Under the pieces are notes generated by a model, which ran no database searches, had not been told where the DNA came from, and worked only from the letters and a program-made list of their open reading frames with translations. Shown here piece after piece: positions 1 through 5,240 of a DNA stretch of 7,802 nucleotides. Origin of the DNA: an uncultured Bacillota bacterium (lineage in GTDB: Bacteria; Bacillota; Clostridia; Caldicoprobacterales; UBA3941); assembly GCA_937960725.1 (NCBI GenBank), contig CALGOY010000199.1, positions 1 to 7,802 on the forward strand. The letters run 5' to 3'. The position numbers were made by a program, and so were the translations under genes. Position 1 is the stretch's first letter. Each line of letters starts with the position of its first letter.

Positions 1-713
1 CGCTGGATCTTAAATACCTCAAAGAGCAGGCGGAAAAGCAGCAGAAAGCTTTGGCGGAAGCTATTCAAAAGGGACGCTCGGCTATAAAGATTGGCGAAGG
101 AACTCTGTCATCCTATAGTGAGGTAATAAAAGATAGTGAGAGAGCAAAGCTAGAGGATAGTATCCGCTTGATAAAGAACGCTATTGATAGGGAAGATGTG
201 GAAGGAATATATAAAGGAATTCAGGAGCTTTATAGACAAAATGATATAATTCTCCCATTAGCTATCGAGAGATGTAATGCTATAGAAAATGCCAGGGCGG
301 CAATTGCGGAGATTACCAATAATATTAAATCGAATAGAGCTTATCTATTAAAAGATGAAGAGGCTGGTCTTCAAAATAGGATAAACAGAGTACAGAAAAG
401 CATTGCAAGCAAGGATGTTCAAGCAATAGAGGAGGCTGTAGCTAATCTGATGGATTATGGGAGGAAGGTTTTCAGCTCTTGTGAGCAGCGCAAAAATGAA
501 CAAAATAACAAGCCGCAACCACCGCCAAAACAAGAGAAGCCTCCAAAGCAGGAAGATCCTAAACAGGAAGAGCCTGTAGAGGAGCCACCGCCAAACCAGG
601 AGCCGCCTTCGGAAGATGCGCCAAATCAGGAACAGCTTCCGGAAGAATCTCAAAACCAGGAGTTGCCCCAGGAGCAGGAATTGCCTCAAGAGCAAAAAGC
701 ATCGAATCTTTGA
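1..713 (+). CDS. C-terminal part of a probable Hsp70-like (DnaK-related) protein with a Pro/Gln/Glu-rich tail; 5' end outside window
   Basis: The reading frame (first full codon at 3) is open to the window edge, giving 236 visible residues. A TTG at 51 has no ribosome binding site in front of it, so I treat the gene as partial. Visible residues about 16-80 read like the helical lid of DnaK: a basic/alanine-rich helix, a short turn (SEVIKDSERAKLED), then a helix ending in DREDVEGIYKGIQEL, comparable to the family's 'GDDIEEIKKATEEL' stretch. Residues about 94-155 repeat the same layout (KDEEAGLQNRINRVQKSIAS, then KDVQAIEEAVANL). From about residue 168 the chain is almost only P, Q, E, K and N and is probably disordered. 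If this is an Hsp70, the ATPase and substrate-binding domains lie upstream. Resemblance is by eye only; another coiled-coil protein is possible. A terminator hairpin overlaps the last codons, so this is the last gene of its unit. Confidence 0.5.
   Translation, partial: LDLKYLKEQAEKQQKALAEAIQKGRSAIKIGEGTLSSYSEVIKDSERAKLEDSIRLIKNAIDREDVEGIYKGIQELYRQNDIILPLAIERCNAIENARAAIAEITNNIKSNRAYLLKDEEAGLQNRINRVQKSIASKDVQAIEEAVANLMDYGRKVFSSCEQRKNEQNNKPQPPPKQEKPPKQEDPKQEEPVEEPPPNQEPPSEDAPNQEQLPEESQNQELPQEQELPQEQKASNL
504..710 (+). repeat. Low-complexity Pro/Gln/Glu-rich coding tract
   Basis: This stretch codes for the last 69 residues of the preceding protein and is built from degenerate short units such as PPKQE, PKQEE, PPNQE, PNQEQ and LPQEQ. 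Codon variation between units shows an old or diverged repeat rather than a fresh slippage expansion. On the opposite strand it produces a spurious long open frame rich in Leu, Arg and Trp. The role is unknown; a flexible linker-like tail is the simplest reading. Confidence 0.7.
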
Positions 714-726
714 ATTCGATGCTTTT
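695..726 (+). terminator. Intrinsic terminator overlapping the stop codon of the first gene
   Basis: Perfect 13-bp inverted repeat: AAAAGCATCGAAT (695-707) pairs with ATTCGATGCTTTT (714-726), with the 6-nt loop CTTTGA at 708-713. The loop contains the TGA stop (711-713), and the left arm is the coding sequence for the last residues. The right arm ends in TTTT and is followed by AATTTTT. This separates the first gene from the unit starting at 808. Confidence 0.85.
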
Positions 727-795
727 AATTTTTCATTATTTGGTAAAAATATAGGTCAGGAAAGCTGTTAATTGTATTGGTAAAATAGGGCAAGT

Positions 796-801
796 GGAGG
801 G
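796..801 (+). promoter_or_regulatory. Ribosome binding site that fixes a TTG start at 808
   Basis: GGAGGG lies 6 nt before TTG at 808-810. The nearby ATG at 803 runs into TGA after two codons, so it cannot be the start. The signal peptide begins directly with this TTG (MRKKVICLL), which supports the choice. Confidence 0.8.
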
Positions 802-807
802 AATGAT

Positions 808-3057
808 TTGAGAAAAAAAGTTATCTGTCTACTTTGTTTATTATCTCTTGCATATTTGCTCACGCCTTTCCAAGTTTTTGCTCAAGATAGGGGCAAAGTT
901 ATCCTTATTATTATGGATAGGATTAGTTGGCATGATATAGAAAAGGCCGAAACTCCGGCGATAGATACACTGGTGGAGATGGGCGGCATTGGGCTTATGA
1001 CCACAAACACTGGAGGGTCTCTGTCTCAGATTAATGCATATACGACCTTAGGTGCAGGGGCTAGGGCAGTGGGGGCATCTGGTTCCCAAATGGCTTTCCC
1101 CCATGGTGAAAGCTTTGAAGGGGGGAGTACAGAGGAAATATATAAGCAGAGAACCGGCCATACTATGGAGCCAGGCTCTATTGCTAATTTATCAATTGCA
1201 CAGCTTCACCGAAATAATGCTAAACACAAGTATACGGTATCAATCGGCGCTTTGGGAACGGCGCTAAAAGAGGCTGGGCTCAAAGTAGCGGTGATTGGAA
1301 ATTGCGATACACCCAAGTTAGGAGAACCGGGCTATAACATTAAGAGATATCTGGTATCTATGATGATGGATGATAGGGGCATTGTCCCTATGGGGGAAAT
1401 AGATGAGGATATTTTAATGCACGATAGCAGCTCTCCCTTGGGGGTAAGAACAAATTACAAAAGGATGGAAGAGGTATTCGACAGGCTGTGGCAGCAGGCG
1501 GATGTGATTGCAGTCCAGCTGGGGGATACTTCCAGGGTAGAGGATAGCAAAAATTATGTGATGGATTATCTACTGGAAGACTATCGGCAGAGGGCTATTG
1601 AAGATGGGGATGCAATGATAGGCAAGATCTTAAAATATTTCCGCAAGGACAAAGACCTTATCATACTGCTTAGCCCTTTGGGACCTGCCAGGGAATTATC
1701 GAGAAACAATAGGCTTGCTCCAATAATTATAGCGGGAAAAGGATACGAAAGAGGTTATCTATCCTCCGGTTCTACTCACCGCATAGGTATTGTAACGAAT
1801 TTGGACATTGGGGCCACCATATTGAGATTTGTAGGGGCTAGCAATATGCCAGGGCAGGGAGGAGCCCCTGCATTTTCCACGGATCAGCGAGGAGGGGTTA
1901 AAGAGCTAATCGATTTAAATGAGCGATTGGTCGAGATATTTAATCAGAGGGGATTTTTGCTTAGAAGCTATGTTTACATATTTATGGCTATTTTAATATT
2001 AAGCCTAGGACAGCTAATATTAAATAGAAGTTATTTGTATATAAGCAGGATGCTGCTTATATTTGCCATGTTAGTGCCCTTGGCGTTTTTGATTTTACCA
2101 CTTTTTCATCAATCTTCTGCATATATAAGCGGCTTTATTGCTTTAATTATTGCATTGGCACTTACAGCTTTAGTTTGCTGGGTCTTTCCCAATACCAAGG
2201 ATAGGATTACAGTTATTTCCTGTGCTACTGCTATTTCCCTGGTGTTAGATCAGTGGAGCGGTACAAATTTAATACAATGGTCTCCCCTTGGCTATGATGT
2301 GATTGCTGCAGCCCGTTTTTATGGCATAGGAAATGAATACATGGGTGTATTGATAGGGGCTGCGTGCACCGGGGGAGCGGGAATTATAGAGAAGGTCAGA
2401 TCTTATCGGTTCATTCGGCCGGACTTTATAGTATTTGCAGGTTGGGCTATTATATTGTATACCCTTGGGGCACCCTATTTAGGCGTTAATGTAGGTGGTA
2501 CTATTGCTGCTTTATTTGCTTTTAGTTTTTCTGTACTATTGCTTCGTGGATATAAAGTTAAACTGCGCCATCTAGCTGCAATTACAGCAGCACTGCTAAT
2601 CCTATTAGTAGGAATTTTTGTGCTGGATTCTTTCCAAGCGTTAGATAGCCAGACCCATATGGGGCAGACGGTAGGGCTTATAAAACAAAATGGTGTGAAA
2701 GAGCTATTAAATATATTTGAAAGAAAAATATCCATGAATATTCGTCTATTTAGGTATACTATATGGACCCGGGTATTTCTTATTTCAATAGTATCCATGG
2801 TAATATTATTTTACAGGCCCGTGGGCATTTTTAAGGATACCTTCAGCCAACATCCAGTTTTATTTAAAGGATTTATCGGCGGCACTATAGGAAGTATTGC
2901 GGCGTTAGTTGCTAATGATTCTGGCATAGTCGCTGCAGCAACCTGCATGATATTTATAGCTCCTTCCCTTATCCTATTGATTATGGAAAAAGTAGAACAA
3001 AAGCTTGCCAGAGGGGAGCTCAGCTATGGAGAGATACCGAAGATTTCGAATACTTGA
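808..3057 (+). CDS. Signal-peptide protein with an alkaline-phosphatase-like extracytoplasmic domain and a polytopic membrane domain; unknown function
   Basis: 749 residues from a TTG start. Residues 1-26 form a typical signal peptide (basic MRKK, hydrophobic core, VFAQ). Residues about 29-345 look like the alkaline phosphatase/phosphoglyceromutase superfamily fold: strand VILIIMD with Asp36, then TTNTGGSLSQINAYTTLGAG (65-84), where a Thr or Ser could be the nucleophile; IAVQLGDTSRVED (234-246) with Asp240; DLIILLS (283-289); and GSTHRIGIVTNLDIGATIL (321-339). The usual metal-binding Asp-His after the LIILLS-type strand is missing (SPLGPA instead), so hydrolase or transferase activity is uncertain. 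From about 387 to 726 there are roughly ten hydrophobic helices carrying conserved-looking polar motifs: RFYGIGNE (503-510), GVNVGG (559-564) and NDSG (703-706). These suggest a membrane enzyme or lipid/glycan handler rather than a simple anchor. The gene overlaps the following glycosyltransferase by 32 nt, implying translational coupling and a shared surface-polysaccharide role (inference). I do not recognise a named family. Confidence 0.75.
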   Translation: MRKKVICLLCLLSLAYLLTPFQVFAQDRGKVILIIMDRISWHDIEKAETPAIDTLVEMGGIGLMTTNTGGSLSQINAYTTLGAGARAVGASGSQMAFPHGESFEGGSTEEIYKQRTGHTMEPGSIANLSIAQLHRNNAKHKYTVSIGALGTALKEAGLKVAVIGNCDTPKLGEPGYNIKRYLVSMMMDDRGIVPMGEIDEDILMHDSSSPLGVRTNYKRMEEVFDRLWQQADVIAVQLGDTSRVEDSKNYVMDYLLEDYRQRAIEDGDAMIGKILKYFRKDKDLIILLSPLGPARELSRNNRLAPIIIAGKGYERGYLSSGSTHRIGIVTNLDIGATILRFVGASNMPGQGGAPAFSTDQRGGVKELIDLNERLVEIFNQRGFLLRSYVYIFMAILILSLGQLILNRSYLYISRMLLIFAMLVPLAFLILPLFHQSSAYISGFIALIIALALTALVCWVFPNTKDRITVISCATAISLVLDQWSGTNLIQWSPLGYDVIAAARFYGIGNEYMGVLIGAACTGGAGIIEKVRSYRFIRPDFIVFAGWAIILYTLGAPYLGVNVGGTIAALFAFSFSVLLLRGYKVKLRHLAAITAALLILLVGIFVLDSFQALDSQTHMGQTVGLIKQNGVKELLNIFERKISMNIRLFRYTIWTRVFLISIVSMVILFYRPVGIFKDTFSQHPVLFKGFIGGTIGSIAALVANDSGIVAAATCMIFIAPSLILLIMEKVEQKLARGELSYGEIPKISNT
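3011..3018 (+). promoter_or_regulatory. Ribosome binding site inside the upstream gene, deciding the glycosyltransferase start
   Basis: GAGGGGAG lies 7 nt before the ATG at 3026-3028. An in-frame TTG at 3005 lies upstream of this site and has no ribosome binding site of its own, so ATG 3026 is preferred. Confidence 0.7.
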
Positions 3058-4183
3058 GCTAATTAGGCGGGCAGAAGGGGGGATGAAAAAGCACTATATC
3101 AGCTTAGTCAAAGGTTTGAAGATAAGGGGATTGGAAGTCGTAGCATTGTGTAACTTTGGGGAAGGGGATATGGAAGATTTAAGAGAAACAGGCATTGATC
3201 TAATTCCATTCCCCTTAGAGGGGGAGTTAAATCCAGCTAAAGATTTAGCAGCAATAGCAAAAGTGGTAGATATAATAAGGAATAAAGATATAGATGTTGT
3301 TCATTGCCATGGATTTAAGGCGGGATTTATAGGAAGGATAGCGGGATGGATAACAGGGCGGCCTTGCCTATATACGGTACATAATTTTTTACCTAGTTCC
3401 GCCGGCAGGATTAAAAAAAATGTGGCTATAGGCTTGGAAAAAATATTGGCGAAAAAAACCCATGCTATAATAACCGTGTCCCGGGCATTGCAAAGCTATG
3501 AGAGAAAAATGCTTAATATCCCAGAGAACAAGATTAAAGTAATATACAACGGGATTGATCTGCCAAAGCTGCAGGAAAAACAGCTTGATATAAGAAAAGA
3601 ATGGGGAATAAGCAGCAACGATATATTAGTGGGCACTGTTGCTAGATTAATTCCTTCTAAGGGAATCGATTTTTTAATACGCGCTGTACCGAAAGTACTG
3701 GAAAAGCATAGCAATGTCAAATTTATGATAGTGGGCGATGGGCCCGAGGATGGGAAGTTGAAAAAATTAGCAAAAGAAATTAATTGTGAGAATTATATTA
3801 TATTTACAGGATATATAGAATATGTATGGTATTGTTATAGGGCTTTTGACATTTTTGTCTTGCCTAGCCTGTCTGAAGGATTGGGCATAGCTGTGTTAGA
3901 GGCGATGGTCAGCGGCAAGCCGGTTATTGCCTCAAACACAGGGGGGATTCCGGAAATTATAGAACATGGGGTAAATGGCTATTTAGTAGAGCCTGGGGAC
4001 AGCTGGCAGATTGCGGAGGCGATATTGAAGTTGCTTTCCAGCCCTGAAGAGAGGAAAAGGTATGGGGAAGCGGGATATCAAACCGTTGTTGAAAAGTTTG
4101 ATAATAATATTATGGTAGATAAAACTTTTGATATAATAGTTGAAAGTATCCAAAGCAGTAAAGTTAAAAACAAAAAGCCATAA
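3026..4183 (+). CDS. GT4-family glycosyltransferase (GT-B fold), probably for cell-surface glycan or exopolysaccharide
   Basis: 385 residues from ATG 3026, the usual length for this family. It transfers a sugar from an activated nucleotide sugar to an unidentified acceptor at the cytoplasmic face. Residues in order: RILELIRRAEGGMKKH (8-23), the glycine-rich N-terminal loop of GT4 enzymes; VVHCHGFKAG (91-100); TVHNF (117-121); the C-terminal domain entry VGTVARLIPSKGIDFLIRA (202-220); VGDGPEDGKL (236-245); and the diagnostic E-x7-E nucleotide-sugar motif in SEGLGIAVLEAM, with Glu284 and Glu292, followed by GKPVIASNTGGIPEII. There is no signal peptide or clear transmembrane helix. The start overlaps the upstream membrane-protein gene by 32 nt, so the two are almost certainly co-transcribed. 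The 3' end runs into the hairpin that terminates the convergent fabI gene. The family is secure; the sugar and acceptor cannot be read from sequence. Confidence 0.93.
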   Translation: MERYRRFRILELIRRAEGGMKKHYISLVKGLKIRGLEVVALCNFGEGDMEDLRETGIDLIPFPLEGELNPAKDLAAIAKVVDIIRNKDIDVVHCHGFKAGFIGRIAGWITGRPCLYTVHNFLPSSAGRIKKNVAIGLEKILAKKTHAIITVSRALQSYERKMLNIPENKIKVIYNGIDLPKLQEKQLDIRKEWGISSNDILVGTVARLIPSKGIDFLIRAVPKVLEKHSNVKFMIVGDGPEDGKLKKLAKEINCENYIIFTGYIEYVWYCYRAFDIFVLPSLSEGLGIAVLEAMVSGKPVIASNTGGIPEIIEHGVNGYLVEPGDSWQIAEAILKLLSSPEERKRYGEAGYQTVVEKFDNNIMVDKTFDIIVESIQSSKVKNKKP

Positions 4184-4208
4184 GCCGCTTTTTAAGGGCA
4201 TTATGGCT
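4172..4208 (-). terminator. Intrinsic terminator for fabI (minus strand), lying in the 3' end of the convergent glycosyltransferase gene
   Basis: AGCCATAAGCC (4176-4186) pairs with GGC-A-TTATGGCT (4197-4208, one bulged A), with a loop at 4187-4196. Read on the minus strand, the hairpin is followed by a T-rich run (TTTTTGTTTTTAAC, the complement of the sequence before 4176), which makes a classical terminator. On the plus strand the sequence after the hairpin (CTAGGATTGTTGC) has no T tract, so glycosyltransferase transcripts may not stop efficiently here. The left arm overlaps the last codons and stop of the glycosyltransferase. Confidence 0.75.
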
Positions 4209-5039
4209 CTAGGATTGTTGCATAAACTTGTATAGGTATTTTTTTATGAGCATAGGCTTTTTATAAAATACCAACCATATGATAACATCTACATGAATAT
4301 TTTCTCCTGTAATACCGCGGGACAGGTCGCTTAATAGAAATACTGCTGTATCCCCTACCTCCTGCTGGGTCACCGTCCTGCGAAGAGGGGCTTTTTCCTC
4401 GTAGTATTTAAGAATGCTGCCAAAGCCACTGATACCCTGGGCTGATACGGTTTTTATCGGTCCGGAGGAAATGGAGTTTACCCTAATATTATATTGCCCT
4501 AGATCAGCGGCAAGATAGCGGACGGAAGATTCTAGGGCAGCTTTTGCAACCCCCATTACATTATAATTAGGAACGGCCCTCTCGCCCCCTAAATAGGTCA
4601 GGGTTACGATGCTCCCGCCCTCGGTCATGAGAGGTTTGGCATGGCGGCAGATGGCTACCAGGGAATAGGCGCTTATGTTTTGAGCCAGGAGATAGCCCTC
4701 TCTAGATGTGTTATAGTATGCCCCTTCAAGTTCTTCTTTTTTAGCAAAAGCTATACTATGAACTACTCCATGTAGCACTCCTACATCTTTTTGGATATTG
4801 TCAAACAAGTTGATAATATCTTCATCCTTTGTAACATCACAAGGGTACAGCGGGATATCAGGATGATCTTTTATTAACTTTTCAATGTTTTTTCTAGCCC
4901 GGTCCCCTTGATATGTTAATATAATTTTAGCACCGGCGTTTAGACAGGATTGTGCAATTCCCCATGCTATACTCCATTTGTTAGCTACACCCATTATCAA
5001 TATATTTTTATCTTTTAGCAGTGTATTCAACAATATCAT
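4209..5039 (-). CDS. fabI: Enoyl-[acyl-carrier-protein] reductase, FabI type, with a frameshifted C-terminus
   Basis: FabI reduces trans-2-enoyl-ACP with NAD(P)H, the last step of each fatty-acid elongation cycle, in the cytoplasm. This is a short-chain dehydrogenase fold. Nucleotide-binding loop MGVANKWSIAWGIAQ at residues 16-30; CDVTKDEDI (67-75); HSIAFAKKEELEGAYYNTSREG (94-115) as in FabI proteins; catalytic Tyr149 and Tyr159 with Lys166 (Y-x6-K in YNVMGVAK); SSGPIKT (191-197); LSRGITGENIHVD (239-251). After Asp251 the family normally continues SGYH/SGFH and ends within about 10 residues. Here the frame is lost and 25 unrelated residues follow (see findings). All catalytic residues precede the break. 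ATG 5039 is the outer limit of the start: AAGAAAGGG abuts it with no spacing, so TTG at 5033 or 5030 (product starting MLNTLLKDKN or MNTLLKDKN) is better placed. The gene stands alone, divergent from tig and convergent with the glycosyltransferase, away from any fab cluster in view. Confidence 0.9.
   Translation of the reverse strand: MILLNTLLKDKNILIMGVANKWSIAWGIAQSCLNAGAKIILTYQGDRARKNIEKLIKDHPDIPLYPCDVTKDEDIINLFDNIQKDVGVLHGVVHSIAFAKKEELEGAYYNTSREGYLLAQNISAYSLVAICRHAKPLMTEGGSIVTLTYLGGERAVPNYNVMGVAKAALESSVRYLAADLGQYNIRVNSISSGPIKTVSAQGISGFGSILKYYEEKAPLRRTVTQQEVGDTAVFLLSDLSRGITGENIHVDVIIWLVFYKKPMLIKKYLYKFMQQS
4261..4286 (-). pseudogene. Out-of-frame remnant of the normal fabI C-terminus
   Basis: Read from 4284 down to 4261 on the minus strand, codons TAT CAT ATG GTT GGT ATT TTA TAA give YHMVGIL followed by a stop. 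This is the ending expected of a FabI protein after HVD-S/N-G. Only two bases (GT, at 4286-4285) lie between the Asp251 codon and the Tyr codon, where six (two codons) are expected. The remnant is therefore out of frame with the rest of the gene. Confidence 0.8.
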
Positions 5040-5096
5040 CCCTTTCTTAAACTTATATATTTTTTGCGGAGAATGTAGAGTTTTCTAGTTGTATAA

Positions 5097-5125
5097 ATTA
5101 TAATAGAATATTGGATAAGCCGCAA
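5097..5125 (-). promoter_or_regulatory. Candidate fabI promoter
   Basis: On the minus strand TATAAT (5102-5097) is preceded, after 17 bp, by TTGCGG (5125-5120), which matches the -35 consensus at three of six positions. Transcription would begin near 5090 and give a leader of about 50 nt. I see no recognisable operator for a fatty-acid-synthesis regulator such as FapR. The -10 is good, the -35 weak. Confidence 0.45.
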
Positions 5126-5167
5126 GAACGAGCAATAACAAATAAATAATAAAAATAGGTAAAAACA

Positions 5168-5196
5168 TTGGACATATAAATTGGTTATGCTATAAT
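5168..5196 (+). promoter_or_regulatory. Extended -10 promoter for tig-clpP-clpX
   Basis: TATAAT at 5191-5196 is preceded directly by TGC (5188-5190), forming a perfect TGn extended -10. A partial -35, TTGGAC (5168-5173), sits 17 bp upstream. The A-rich stretch at about 5140-5165 could act as an UP element. Initiation near 5203 would leave a leader of about 38 nt. No CIRCE (HrcA) inverted repeat or CtsR-type heptad repeat is visible, suggesting housekeeping sigma control here. Confidence 0.7.
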
Positions 5197-5240
5197 ATTA
5201 AGAGTTATACAGTTTATTTTAAACTAAGGAGGAACTTTCT

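Noticed and set aside
348..695. Minus-strand open frame of 115 codons
   Set aside because: It is the reverse of the Pro/Gln/Glu-rich tract, giving a Leu/Arg/Trp-rich translation with no ribosome binding site; it is a shadow of the plus-strand gene.
778..786. Extended -10-like TGG-TAAAAT as promoter of the gene at 808
   Set aside because: It would start transcription near 793, at the ribosome binding site itself, and no -35 lies 16-18 bp upstream. The real promoter of this unit is not clear to me.
3005..3025. TTG at 3005 as start of the glycosyltransferase
   Set aside because: No ribosome binding site precedes it, and a good one lies between it and ATG 3026. The extra residues PEGSSA are not typical of GT4 N-termini.
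4280..4292. Programmed -1 ribosomal frameshift in fabI, which would give HVDCYHMVGIL
   Set aside because: There is no slippery X-XXY-YYZ heptamer at the site and no evident downstream stimulator; a plain indel is the simpler explanation.
4773..4780. TAGCACTC resembling half of a CIRCE (HrcA) operator
   Set aside because: There is no matching GAGTGCTA half at the required 9-nt spacing, and it lies inside the fabI coding sequence.
5040..5240. Possible small RNA, riboswitch or CtsR/HrcA operator in the fabI-tig intergenic region
   Set aside because: Apart from the two promoter candidates and an A-rich stretch, I see no stable hairpin series, heptad repeat or CIRCE element.
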